A DNA stretch of 64,000 bases from Epiperipatus broadwayi (GCA_028023455.1 JAQFVV010000256.1:235001-299000); one strand, 5' to 3'; shown: positions 1 through 11,329, counted from the first letter of the stretch. The notes: generated by a model from the sequence alone, not told the origin. Numbers and translations: made by a program.

Positions 1-435
1 TAGAATATTTATTCATATTTCAGATTTCCCATTGCCCTTGTCTGCAAATAACTATGTCTGGATTGAGCACAGTAAAAGCTTGCAAAGAAGAAATAACTAA
101 AGTTTGTTTAATTTTTACAGAATAATTAAATAGTTAGATGCTCAGATCATGAAATAACAAGTCAATCTTCAATACAAAAATCTTTAGTTTTTAAGACTAT
201 AATACTATCAGTATATTAAAAGCATGAAGTTATACATAAAAAATGCATGGATTTCTAACAAATTTTAAAAATATAAACAGTTTCAAAAAAGTACTAACTC
301 ATATCTTAAATTAGAATAGTGTGTATATTTTTCAGTTGCTGAAATGGTAATCTGACTATTTAAATGTATATACTGTTTGCATTCAAAAGAACTTTTTCCA
401 AATTGGAATTTTTGATATTCAAAAAATAGTAATTG
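1..435. other. AT-rich noncoding stretch
   Basis: Very AT-rich with stops in all frames. I see no gene, RNA or clear repeat here before the SINE that begins near 436. Confidence 0.6.
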
Positions 436-530
436 GTTAAGAGGTCAGTACGACTGCCTTGCACTTGCAGGCAGTTGCCTGGGTTGTGGGTTTGCATCCC
501 TGCTAATGCTATGACACTTAAAAAATAAAA
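436..530 (+). mobile_element. tRNA-derived SINE copy
   Basis: Holds a tRNA-like segment with an A-box-like part (GGTTAAGAGG), an anticodon-arm-like inverted repeat (CTGCC...GGCAG) and a B-box-like GGGTTTGCATCCC. It ends in GCTATGACAC followed by an A-rich tail. The copy near 39,889-39,992 on the other strand shares the same B-box-to-end segment (GCTGATGCTATGACAC) and also ends in an A run, so this is a dispersed family rather than a tRNA gene. The 5' limit is uncertain. Confidence 0.6.
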
Positions 531-1560
531 AAAATAGTAATTTAGAATGATAAAAAAGAAATAATCAGAAGTTGAGGAAAATAATATTTCTCAATTAAAG
601 TTAAGAAATTTGTTTGGATAAATGTCAGAATTTTGTCATTGTTTAAGATTACATCAGCAAAAAGTACATATTATTAATATCAGTTTTTGTAGTATATATA
701 ATGAGCTTTCAATTCATCATTTTTCAAAGGATTGAAAAAATAAATAAAAGCAATGATAAAACACTAAAATGAAATACTAGTAAAAGTTCTTGATATAAAC
801 AATATAATTTCAGATTAAAAAATTACAAAATACAAATCAAATTTTATATTTCAAACTATCTCTTTTCTTATTCTCAAGGGTTTTTATATATAATTTTAAC
901 ATCACTGTAATTAGATATATTTAAAAAATCAGAATTTATATTAATTATATTAATAAAATGTGTCAAAATTTGTAAACTATAAAACTGTTTTCTAATCTTT
1001 TTTCAAACTTTTTATAGTCAGGATAGATTTTTAAAAAAAGAAAACACAGTAATTAAAATATGTTTTTTTAATCTTGATTCATCTTAATCCTTTCAAAAAC
1101 AACTTTGTAGGAATTTTACCAAAATATGTTACACAAGCTTTAATTTAAAAAAATTTTTAATCAAAATAGTGGAATTTTATAATTACTAATATATCTACTG
1201 CAAAATAAAAACATGCCTGTTTTAATTTAAAAATCAAAATTAATAAAATATTAATTACACTTTTTTAAATGCTTATTTAAAATATTTTGTAATAATTTTC
1301 ATTATGAAAATTCTTATTTGTTATTCAAGTGTAATATATAAAATATTTACAAAAAAATTTTGTCTGAGTTTATTTTTATTTTTCCTTTCACCTTTATGTA
1401 TATACATGCACACACATTACTATGTTGTTACATGCCATAATACACATAAAATTCTCATATCCCTCCTCATGTGGAAAGGGAAAACTGAAATAAAACATCC
1501 ATCTAAGAATATTATACATAATATGCATGTATAATCAAAACAAAGTTAGTACCTCAACTT
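531..1560. other. AT-rich noncoding stretch
   Basis: Homopolymer-rich A/T sequence. A 76-codon open frame (1304-1534, plus) has no recognisable domain and the composition expected of chance in such DNA. Nothing functional is seen. Confidence 0.55.
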
Positions 1561-1744
1561 ATGTACTCATCAAGAGCATCTGACAGCTAACAGAATGAAT
1601 AGTGGTCTGCAATTCTGAGACAGATAAAAATTCAACCACTGGACTATAAGTACACAATGCACCATGATCATCAAGAGAGATACCTCAATTTTAGCACAAT
1701 AACCTACCATAGTGTTTGTTATATAATGGAAAAATCATTACAAA

Positions 1745-1876
1745 GCCCTGCTCCTTTGAAACTTAAGAGGTGGAAAAGACAAAACTATGCTCTGCTCCTT
1801 TAATCTTAGAGGTTGGAAAATATACAATTATGCCATGCTATTTTTTTGGAGACATAGAGGCTGGGATTATAACAGG
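1745..1876 (+). repeat. ~44-bp minisatellite, three diverged units
   Basis: Three adjacent units each begin GCC/GCTCTGCT or GCCATGCT, followed by CCTTT, CTTAGAGG-like and GGAAAATATACAAT-like blocks, with a period near 43-45 bp. A second array of the same kind sits at about 32,131-32,300, where the block GCCATGCTCCTTTT is very close. Sequence around it (1,560-2,090) is less AT-rich than its surroundings but has no open frame that I recognise. Confidence 0.5.
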
Positions 1877-2199
1877 ACTATATTGACTGCAAAATGATAA
1901 GCAATAGAAAATCAAAAAATGAGGTCAAGCAATGCCAGAGATATAATCTATCTCACCGTTGAATGAAAACACCCTCTTCAAGCCAATGACAAAATCCTTC
2001 ATCCATCATCAAAACTGAAAGTACAGGCAAATAAACTTCAACAGTCAAAAACCCAACCCAATCTCCAAGATCATGATTTTATTCGACTTTAAATATGAAC
2101 TCCTTAAATATACATTAGAAATAGAATTTTATAATTTACACTCATCAATACTTTTGTTACATATTTCACAGTAATTTTTTTAAATTAATTTTTACTTTT

Positions 2200-2460
2200 C
2201 TTTCTCAGATATGATTATATTTAAGGTCAAGTTGAGTGGAAATTTTGTAGTAATGGTCATCAGTATTTGATCATTATTGGGCTCATAATTGGGCATCCAT
2301 TGACCATGCTTCAGAAATAGTGGCCCATGTTGGGTGTTATTTGTAATAGTACAAAGAATAAAGGTTAATAAGGGATGATCTGATATTGCAATGCCTACAA
2401 TTTGGTAGCCATTTGTAACAGTACATCACATTAGGGTTGAATTATGGGATGAAGAGTTAT
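2200..2460. other. Unassigned intermediate-complexity DNA
   Basis: GT-richer sequence than its flanks, with the recurring phrase TTTGTAA[TC]AGTAC (near 2,341 and 2,414). It may be part of the dispersed repeat that follows, but I could not delimit it. No coding frame. Confidence 0.25.
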
Positions 2461-2639
2461 CATTTACAAATAATTTAAAGAAATATAATAGTTCAGATAA
2501 ACAAAGGTGAACATGAAGTAATAGAAAACTATCATCAACTACATGTTACTACCAAATTTAACTATGAAATTAAATACAAATAAATATTATAAAAAATTAG
2601 CATGAGAATCAGAAATCAACACAGAACTAACTATAAGCT

Positions 2640-3040
2640 TACCAGTATTACACAAAAGCAATAATTATTTATCATCATGACTGAACAACAATAAAAATAA
2701 ATCAACAGTCAATTTTGTGACTGGATTTGAAATGGGTCTACTATAGACAAGGCTAATTATTTAGCCCTTACCAGCTTGGGGCAAATTATATAAACAATAA
2801 TATGGATGCCCAAATTTATGTGCTAATCCATAACAATATAATAAAAAAATAATGATGGATTGCTAAAACATGCTGAACAGCATCAATGCATTGGCCACTT
2901 AGTACCATTAATATATTGGCCAACTATAAACTTAATTTTTAAATAAATAATTAAAATAAAATGTTGTGCATAAACATTAAAGGATATTCACTTTTGCACC
3001 AACCGGGATCATCATTATTTGGATATCCATAACAGTAAAT
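2640..3040 (+). repeat. Dispersed repeat family, copy 1
   Basis: This stretch matches the reverse complement of about 48,370-48,790 over its whole length. Shared blocks, in order, are AAATCAACAGTCAA, GAAATGGGTCT, CCAGCTTGGG, GTACCATTAAT, TGGCCAACTATAAACTTAA and CCAACC[GA]GGAT. The two copies are diverged and carry small indels. No coding capacity is visible. It could be a nonautonomous element or part of an LTR. Confidence 0.65.
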
Positions 3041-3047
3041 TACACCC

Positions 3048-3146
3048 CTTTTAAATAACAGACCATTATACTTGAATCCACCTCAGTGAGGAAACCTCTT
3101 AAATAGCAGACCATAATACTTGAATCCACCTCAGTGAGGAAACCTC
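3048..3146 (+). repeat. Tandem duplication, ~48-bp unit
   Basis: Two nearly identical adjacent units each contain AATA[AG]CAGACCAT and ACTTGAATCCACCTCAGTG and end in GAGGAAACCTCT. Each unit ends with the short palindrome AGGAAACCT. Confidence 0.8.
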
Positions 3147-3377
3147 TATAATTATTACAGTGAACAAGAGATATAATCATAAAATTAAAAAAAACAGAAC
3201 TTCAAGCCATTATTTTATCATTCTGACAAAAATAACAATTTGTTCTGGTTTTTGGTTCAAAGACCTGAAAAAACATAGTCACTCTCAGGTATATTTTCCC
3301 CCAAAAAGTCAGCCCCAACATCTAAAGTTTTAATGACAACTAAAATATAGCATGCTCATGTCATAATTATATGACTG

Positions 3378-4092
3378 GGAACCCAAAAATAACTGAAACT
3401 GTTCTCTGATTTGTGGACCTGTTATAGTATATGATTCAGCTATCACATATGTCTTGCAGAACCATTCTGCATCAATTTGTCAAAATGGCATCACCATGTG
3501 ACATTGTGGGTTCACATAACCCTTTTTTAAAGTGCATTTCACATATTTGTCAATTTTTTATAATGACTGAAATGTTAGAATTAATGCTGATTTTTTTTAG
3601 GTACAAACAGTATTTTTTTCTCAGATTTAGTTTGTAATGGTCAGACATATTATCTGCAAGTTCTGAAACATCTATGAAAAGATAAACATGTTTTGTGCAA
3701 AAAAAAGAGTGCAGACTCGATCACAACAGTATCATCCAACAAGCCTTGAGTATGAAACACTTTTTACTGGATTCAGCATGAACCAGCTTATATATCAGCC
3801 ATATTCACTCAATATAACTTGACATGATTTTATTTAATTTTTTGAAAGAAGAAATGTCTGTATTTTTTTTTTCGGACTTGAATGTGGTGAACAAAAATGA
3901 TAGTGACATTAAAGGGCATCATCACTTTGCAAGTATTTCTAGACTACTTTAAAAAATTAAAAACATGTTTAAAACAGTATATTGCTTCAAATGGATAGTA
4001 ATTTAAAAGGAATTAAATTTATAACATGTAAAAATAAATAAATATTTTTTATTATAAAATTTTCATTATTTTTGGCTACCCCTGTATGTGTA
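3378..4092 (+). mobile_element. Mariner-type DNA transposon relic (internally deleted)
   Basis: A mariner transposase moves the element by cut-and-paste; this copy is dead. The best coding trace is a 22-codon stretch at 3,930-3,995 (QVFLDYFKKLKTCLKQYIAS), which looks like the C-terminal end of mariner transposases. Earlier fragments in other frames include GQTYYLQVLKHL near 3,640 and ALSMKHFLLDS near 3,740. The 3' end reads TTATTTTTGGCTACCCCTGTA, a typical mariner terminus with a TA target site. Near 3,378 there is a matching inverted end (ACCCAAAAATAACTGAAA). At about 0.7 kb it is shorter than the usual ~1.3 kb, and frameshifts and stops break it. Family assignment is by motif only. Confidence 0.62.
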
Positions 4093-4118
4093 CACACACA
4101 CACACATATATATATATT
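4087..4118 (+). repeat. (CA)n/(TA)n microsatellite
   Basis: Short run of CA followed by TA dinucleotides directly after the mariner terminus. Confidence 0.85.
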
Positions 4119-4669
4119 CTGCTCTTCTCCTCCGTCCACGTCCTCCATAAAATTATATATAGTGTTTAAATACTCCGGGTTCTAGCTCAGTTTAACAAAT
4201 AAATAAATTAAATCTCCAGCATTAATTAAAATGATTACTGGTTCTAACTTTTAAAATACAAATACAGTTATATTTGTAAATGAATTAATAAATATTTATT
4301 ATTTTCATGAGACATGGAGTGACGACACGGAGAACGAGACAGACTACATTGAGATATTATCCACATGATACTATCTCAATGGCATAAGAACACTATTCCC
4401 CCTTTTACTATACTAAATAACTAACTTATAGTATTCTTATGACTTTCTAAGCTCTTTTCATTACGATTAAAATAATAATCATGTCTTAATATTCTTTGTA
4501 ATAATAATCTAGCTCAATTAAATAAGATTAAGTAAATAAATAGAATAAATAAAATAAAATCAAATCTCAGGTTCATAAATTGTATTCTAACTGATTTAAA
4601 ATTACGGTAGTAAACTATGAAAAGGGCATTTTATGTCATAAATTCACTACGCGGCAACTAACAATAATA

Positions 4670-4715
<46 letters not shown>

Positions 4716-6145
4716 GTATAATATGATCTTATTACTTCCTAAATGAAATAAATAATTACGTACGTGGCAGTATTTTAATAATCCGACAACAAAATACGTG
4801 TGGTAACATTAGCATATAATTTATTTTAATATTGTGGCAACCAACTTATGACCAATAAATGATATAATTATGATCTTTTAATTTTATCATACCAATAAAT
4901 TTTCAAAATTATTATATCATTTTTATGTTTACCTATTTTGTGCAAAACTATATGTCTGTTTCAATTATAAATGTGTATTGCGATATCATGCATCCATGTG
5001 GAGAAATAATAACGAAGACACAAAGCTTTATAATAAATTTACAACAAAGTTTATTAATAACATAAACAAATAACACTATTTTACATTATGTACATTGGAT
5101 ATCCTTACTCTCCTATCACAAAATTATTTTACTAGTTTATACAATAAAACCAAACTTCTACTTATTTTTCTAGTTAATTCTTTTTTTTTTTTAAATACTT
5201 AAGAAAGTACAGTATTATTATTATTGGATTTCTTATTTTAGTTTAACTTGTTACAAAATGTATTTATTTATAATGATCACTAATACTTTGTATCCCTACT
5301 ATTTTTTAAAATTATATTTTTATAAAATTACATTCGTAGTAAACATTCTACAAAATCATAAAACTCTAATTTTATATTAGTTATATGGAATCCTACAGAT
5401 TCAAAAAACATTCTTTTACATTTGATATTACGTTTTATTATTCACTATACAATGCTTATTAATCTAACATTCTCATTCAAGCCTTGCTTCGGATGGTAAT
5501 TACAATTATTAACACACCATGCACAAATGTATGTGTCTATTACACATTATTGAATTATTTTTCTTAACAAACATGCAATATTCATTTTCTAAATATTATT
5601 ATAAAATATTCATATTTTATTATCACTTAAAAAAAAAACTTTGTTTTAGATTTCACTTTTAAAAATCTTATATTCGTTTCCAAATTGGTTTTAAACTGTA
5701 TTATATGATTCTTTCTCTCTTTATGATTTTTGTACTTTCACTTTTAAAATTACACAGTTCTAACACATTCCAGTAAATAAACTATTCTTACTTAAATGAT
5801 AACATATCTTCAATTCTATTTTATTCATTATTTCTGTAAAAAAATATCTTTCTGACGATGCAGATTCACGAAACAAGGATAGCGAAAATAGATGCACAGG
5901 ATCAAAATAACTAGAATATTATCCGTCATAAACCTTGACAATAATGGCACAGTGAATTCAAAGACACTATAGAGGAGTGACCTTTGTCTGTCTACCCACC
6001 TCTATCATAGGAGTGATGCTAAAGCTATTTCTTCAGCTTTATATAACATCAAAGAGTTTACAAGATACGTAAAGACACTGTCCAAAATATATATGTGTTC
6101 AGTGATAGGGCTTAGTTAGCTATACTGAAATCACACAAACTAACT
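4119..6145. other. Noncoding stretch of somewhat higher complexity
   Basis: Contains more CG dinucleotides than the rest of the window (near 4,320-4,340, 4,645, 4,760 and 5,870) and a (TAA)n array, but no readable open frame on either strand. It may belong to the same old insertion as the decayed coding region at 6.15-7.71 kb. I could not find its ends. Confidence 0.3.
4663..4714 (+). repeat. (TAA)n microsatellite
   Basis: About 17 near-perfect TAA/AAT units. LINEs with TAA tails occur in this window (44.6 kb), so it could be an old LINE tail, but no LINE coding is visible next to it. Confidence 0.9.
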
Positions 6146-6149
6146 ATGA

Positions 6150-6470
6150 TCCACATACTTTATTTTTCTTATTTCTTAGCAAAACATCATCTTGGTTTCC
6201 TTTACACTAGTACTACCAAGTCACTATCCGATCTTATTTCTCTAGATTTTTCTATACAGTACATCGACAAATTCTTATCTACATATCTAACAATAATAAA
6301 ATTCATTTTATTTCAAAACTATACAGCTGTTCTCGAAGAAAATCTTTTACTACTTTTCTCGTATATTTATCATATACAAACTATTTTAAAATATCTAATA
6401 CTTTGTTACATGAAAGTTCAAAAGAATCACACAATTGTTTTGACAACTTATACTATTAATTATACTTGAA
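6150..6470 (-). pseudogene. Decayed coding segment, unidentified (downstream part)
   Basis: The minus strand reads as protein-like sequence interrupted mainly by in-frame stops: one frame holds LSKQLCDSFELSCNKVLDIL, a stop, then FVYDKYTRKVVKDFLREQLY. The plus-strand open frame of 107 codons over the same bases (6,146-6,469) is hydrophobic and low in complexity, and I read it as the antisense shadow. This segment lies downstream, on the same strand, of a larger decayed coding region at 6,900-7,712 and may be another exon or part of the same gene. I do not recognise the family. An alternative is chance open frame in AT-rich DNA. Confidence 0.3.
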
Positions 6471-6899
6471 ATAACTTATTGCATGCATATTTAAATTATT
6501 CTTATCTCAGAATATGTTTGAATGTTGTATAAAATGTGTACTTATAATTTTAAAACTTTCACACATCATTCTTAATCAATCGATGATCTAAAAAAAATAC
6601 ATTATGCATTATGAATAAATACCAAAATTACCAAAACAATCTTGATCTTCTCGATCGTGTTCTGTAGGCTTCACCATTCCATTAATTCTTGTAGATATTA
6701 AAACTTCCATACATACTTTTATTTTTTTTAAAAAAAACAATATTTCTATCATTCTATTAAGCTATTATATTTAAATCTCATTATTATTAAATTTATGTTT
6801 ATATGTTTTCCCTAATCTAATATAGCATTTTATATTTAAAAATAAATTAATAAAAATATTTAAATTATATTTACGATACTTCTTCACCAGACTTTCTTG
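6471..6899. other. AT-rich spacer between decayed coding segments
   Basis: Mostly low-complexity A/T. A short minus-strand open stretch near 6,620-6,720 includes ISTRINGMVKPTEHD, which could be another coding fragment. Nothing else is supported. Confidence 0.3.
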
Positions 6900-7712
6900 A
6901 ACTGTTCATATTTAAGCTAAAAAAAAAAATATTTTATTTCTTCTTCAGTCACTTAATGTTCTATTTTACGGCAAAACAATTATTACTCTGTTTAACAAAT
7001 ATTCATAGACGACAATCCTTGGTTTTCACAATATTGTATATAATTATTAATTCATGGTATTCTCTTTTACTATTGTCTGCTAATATTTTCCCGCGCGACT
7101 TTTCCCCGATGCATCTTGTACGGACTTTTATTTAAATCTTCAATAAAATTTTCTGATTTCCATGGATCCATTTTCATTAAGTCATTTAATTTTATATTTC
7201 TTTTAAGCTCCAGCATTTCTTCCATTGAATACTTTGTAATATTTTTTTCTGATAAGATAAAGTTTTAGGCTCCTTTCCATAAAATCCATAATAGCACTTT
7301 CATATTTTTCTTTACTTTTCTTTATTTCAAAATTTTTGTACTATATTTTTAATAATGTTTTCCTTTAAAAGATCAACCTTTTTTCTTCATCATTATTTTC
7401 TTTATAATAAAACGCAGATTAAAATTTTCCATAGAGAAGAATAACATAACTTTAAAGTAGCCTTATAAATTTTGCGTCATAATTTTTTCCTGACGGCATG
7501 TAACTTCTCTTTTAGGTTTTCATGTAGCGTCCCAATTATATTTCTCTGAGTTATAACAATCAGTTTCTGGTTGAGCATAAATAAAGCTGTATTAAGGTAC
7601 TCTCCCAATATTTTTTCTTCGGTAATAAATTTAAGTATTTTCCCTTGTACTTCCATCTCTACTGTAGGTTTTTGGTTAAATTCGAATAAATTTCCCTGGT
7701 AAGATAACTTTT
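6900..7712 (-). pseudogene. Decayed coding region, unidentified
   Basis: I do not recognise this gene. On the minus strand a clean ~70-codon frame runs from about 7,712 to 7,500 (it includes KPTVEMEVQGKILKFITEEK and LIVITQRNIIGTLHENLKEK) and ends at a TGA. After weaker pieces at 7,240-7,390, a second clean frame runs from about 7,254 to 7,070 (includes KYSMEEMLELKR and KMDPWKSENFIEDLNKSPYK). A one-base shift then continues it (ILADNSKREYHELIIIYNIV). Predicted pieces are charged, lysine- and glutamate-rich and helical. Acceptor-like sequences TTATCTTACCAG and TTATCTTATCAG precede the two clean frames, so introns are possible instead of frameshifts. KYSMEEML resembles the eIF4E-binding pattern Y-x4-L-hydrophobic, but one short motif proves nothing. 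Confidence 0.4.
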
Positions 7713-7868
7713 AAAATTAGCAATCCATATCGATACAATCAAAATATATTATATGTTACAAAAGAATTTTCAAATAAATACCAAATTTTAAATTTATATC
7801 ACTTTTCCAGCTACGGTGTTATCAGCTACAAAAAATGTGTTACTTTCTCTTTCACTTACACATTCCTT

Positions 7869-7924
7869 CTCTCCGCTCTGTATATATTTATATTTTGTCT
7901 GCTAATTTACCTCCGTTGATTGGT
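7869..7924 (-). promoter_or_regulatory. Candidate minus-strand promoter (CCAAT plus TATA)
   Basis: On the minus strand AACCAATCAACGG (CCAAT box, 7,924-7,912) is followed by AAATATAAATATATA (TATA box, about 7,895-7,881) and then the GC-richer CAGAGCGGAGAGAAGG, where transcription could start. Order and spacing suit a pol II core promoter. The decayed coding region begins about 150 bp downstream on the same strand. It could also be the promoter part of an LTR. No expression evidence is available. Confidence 0.3.
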
Positions 7925-8724
7925 TAATAACTTTATTTTAGCACGAACAAATTTATCCATTTTAGTTTTATAACAGAATAGACGTTTAAAATAAAGAATT
8001 GATGATGTAATGTCTCAAATATTATTTAGACTAGTATTTTTTTTAAATTCAATTATACTTTTATAAAAATTATTTAAACTTTAAAATAACTATTAAAACA
8101 ATATTTAATATTTAAACTTTCACTTTAAGGATCGATGGCAATTATATTTAGTTTCATATTCACAAACTTTTATTATTATTTTAACAAGCATGTGTGTGAA
8201 GGTATATAATATACAGTCACGTGTTTACTAACTTTATCAAATGATTTTTTATTTACGTCTCGGTCTAATTTACCAAAACTGATATATTTTATAAAAATTT
8301 GGAAAATAATTTAAACTTGTAGAACTAAATATAATTCTCACCATCCTAAAGTTTATTTTAAACTATACTTTATTAATTTTGACTATTAAATATAATTATA
8401 CACTACAGATAGTATTTATTTAATTTATTAGTTTTTTAAAATATTATACTCAAATTATTAATATACTTTTAACTATTGATAGCTGTGTTATTTTATATGG
8501 CCAGCTTTTACAACCATAAGCAAGGATATTATTAAGCTTTATTTAACTGTTTTCTTTTAAATAATTTATTACACTGTTATATACCAGGTATTTTCAGCTT
8601 AAAATTGTACTATAAAATTTAATTATCCTATTATTATTTATATATCATACAAATATAACTTAAAATTTAAAATTTTTTAGTAATTGACTATTCTACCTTA
8701 TTATGACCTACAGACAAGGGCACA
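7925..8724. other. AT-rich noncoding stretch
   Basis: Stops in all frames, A/T runs throughout. No repeat pair found elsewhere in the window. Confidence 0.5.

Positions 8725-8767
<43 letters not shown>
8725..8767 (+). repeat. (AT)n(GT)n compound microsatellite
   Basis: About 12 AT units pass directly into about 9 GT units. The small open frame across it (8,684-8,899) is repeat translation, not a gene. Confidence 0.95.
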
Positions 8768-9089
8768 CTTGTTTTATGTGTGTTGAAAACTGGTATTATA
8801 GTTAGAGTGTTACTACTATCATGGATTTGTATTATCTATGGAAACATTAAAATTAAATGTCATGACCATTGTAATTCCACTGTATATATATTGAAATGAA
8901 TTTTTCATAAGCTGACCTAATGATTTTTAGGAATGTGTAGAAAATATTATATAAAAATATTTTTAAACTCTGAAAAAGAAAGATATCTAGAAAATAAATT
9001 ATTTAGTCACAAATATAACTTTGATTAAATTTAATATTTATTCTAATAAATATTACAAGAGTATGTGCACAGACATATAAATTATCTGT

Positions 9090-9714
9090 GTGTGCACTTT
9101 CTTTTTCTCAATGATGAAATCTTTTATTCATCAAAAGACAAAATACACAACAATTAAAAAAGGTTTACAAAGAGATGATTACATGGCAAAATGAAATTCA
9201 AGTACAATGGTGAAGGGGAAAGAAATACATATGAAACGGCAAGGGATATGGAAAGGGTGTGTAGTCCAGGTAAAGAAGAGTCTTCGGTAAGGAGCAATGT
9301 TGATAGACTTGGTTGCCCTGGTTAATTTATAGGAGGATCTCTATGTGAGATTAACTTTGAAGGAATTGCTATATGTAAAGTCTTTAGAGGTTTCAGGGAT
9401 GAATGAGATTTCTGAGTTATACTTAGATGCAACAGTCTGATTTTGTCTTTTGTAGATGAGAAATTTTAGTTTTCCTTGTTGTACTTGAAATGACATTATG
9501 ATTGGTCATGTTGTTCTTTTAGACTTGGTTTTTACCTTTGATTGAAAAAACCACAGCATGAAAGGGAGGAAAATCCAGAGGGCAAGGAAATGGAAACTTT
9601 GAAATAAGTTCTTTGATGATGGTATTTATTAGTTAAGTTTTGTTTGAAATATGATTTAGATATTTATTGGGTAATTTTGAAGGTTTTAGTTCATGTAGTT
9701 TAGCACTCTGCACA
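9090..9714 (-). repeat. Possible solo LTR
   Basis: The block is less AT-rich than its flanks. It starts TGTGTGCAC and ends CTCTGCACA, fitting the TG...CA rule. Read on the minus strand, its far end carries AATAAA (minus of TTTATT near 9,123) shortly before the boundary, as expected for an LTR poly(A) signal. I found no partner LTR, primer-binding site or clear target-site duplication, so the call is tentative. No open frame of note inside. Confidence 0.3.
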
Positions 9715-9715
9715 T

Positions 9716-10275
9716 TGTTTCCACTAGGGGCAGTGGCCATCTTTAAACTGTTTGAAAGAATGAAAAGTAATAGTGAGAAAACAATTTTGAAATGGAAAAA
9801 TTAAATACATTGATGTAAAAGCAAAAAAAAAAAAACACTGGAAAACTTGTTATTACTAATTTTAATTGAGTAATGTGAAAATTTATTGGAAATTTAGGTA
9901 GTTCATTACCCCAGAGTGGGAGGGGGGTCTGAAAAAAGATGTTTAAAGTGGCCTAAATATCTGAAACAACACACAAAAAACTTTTATAAACAAGTTCTGA
10001 GTGACAGGGGAAATGGAGTAAGAGAAATATTTAAGAGTCTAAGAAGGAATAAACCCTTTATGGTCCTTGAAACAGTTGAACCACCCACCAAACAAGGGGG
10101 GAAATGAGGTAGTAAATGCTGATAAACACAAGGTTTTTTAATTTTAAGTCTAAAAGAATGTATTTATTATCAAGTTTCTTACAATTAATTATGTTTTACA
10201 TAAACAAAATTAATTAATTAAATTTAAGAAAAATTGATATTTGATTATAAAAAAACAGCTTAAACTTATCTTTCA
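9716..10275. other. Unassigned; small basic open frame only
   Basis: GA-richer DNA. A 63-codon plus-strand frame (9,916-10,107) is lysine/arginine-rich, begins in a G-rich run and has no domain I recognise. It could be the start of a retroelement gag or chance. I do not call it a gene. Confidence 0.25.
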
Positions 10276-10280
10276 TTTCC

Positions 10281-11312
10281 ATATAATAACTGAAATACAG
10301 GCTTCTTATACTCCTGTATCAATATATGTAATATATAAGGTATATGAGCACAGATTTTCACATCACCCAACACTTTATCTCATAACACTGATACACTTGA
10401 ACACATATATGTCGAAAAGATAAATAACCACCAATATATATATTTCATGCTAAAACAGCAATCATCAGTTTGTTCAAATTTAACATCTCCACACATATAT
10501 GCAATAAGTGCTCAGATATTTATTAAGATAGCCAATCATCATATTTTAATGGACAGACTTCAATCCACTTCACACTCCAACTTTTCAACCATCCATCCAA
10601 TTGAAAATCTGATAATGGAATGCTCAATGGTCACCCTGAGGCCAAGATTCTCATCACATCCATGTTGACCTAAAGTCAATCTGATCCCTCATATACAGGA
10701 CATAATCCATTTAATACATATACAAGAGATAGGCAGACATCTCTACTATGAAGTAACTGAAATACCTGTATTAATATATGTAATATATAGGGTATATGAG
10801 ATAGAGTGGTGGGTTGTGTGAAAGTCTGTACTCATATACCCTATATATTACATATATTGATACAGGTATATAATAAGCCTGTATTTTAGTTATTACATAG
10901 TAGTGATGTCTGCCCATCCCTTGTATATGTATTAAATGGATTATGTCCGGTATATGAGGGGTCAGATTGACTTTAGGTCAACATAAGTGTGATGAGAATC
11001 TCAGCCTCAGGGTGGCCTTTAAGCATTCCATCATCAGATTTTCAGTTGGATGGATGGTTGAAAAGTTAGAGTGTGAAGTGATTGAAACCTGTCCTTTAAA
11101 GTATGATGATTGGCTATCTTAATATATATCTAAGCACTTATTGCATATATGTGTGAAGATGATAAATCTGGATCAACTGATGATTGCTGGTTTAGCATAA
11201 AATATGTATATTGGTGATTATTTATCATTTCAACATATATGTGTTCAATTGTATCAGTGTTATGAGATAGAGTGGTGAGTTGTGTGAAAGTCTGTGCTCA
11301 TATACCCTATAT
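10281..11312. mobile_element. Foldback element, ~500-bp inverted arms
   Basis: The left arm (about 10,320-10,800) and right arm (about 10,835-11,312) are reverse complements over nearly their full length, with a few percent to perhaps 15 percent mismatch by eye. Landmarks pair as expected: GACCTAAAGTCAATCTGA (left, 10,668) with TCAGATTGACTTTAGGTC (right, 10,963), and AACACATATATGT with ACATATATGTGTT. The spacer at 10,801-10,833 (GTGGGTTGTGTGAAAGTCTG) repeats a phrase at 11,272-11,294, so the arms are themselves built of repeated blocks. There is no transposase. Open frames inside (10,241-10,423; 10,447-10,668) are incidental. It is a nonautonomous foldback/MITE-like element. Confidence 0.8.
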
Positions 11313-11329
11313 ATTTCCATATAATGTAA

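Noticed and set aside
6146-6469. 107-codon plus-strand open frame
   Set aside because: Hydrophobic and low in complexity. The opposite strand reads better as decayed protein, so this is treated as its shadow.
9916-10107. 63-codon basic open frame
   Set aside because: No domain, no promoter or neighbour supporting it; could be chance in GA-rich DNA.
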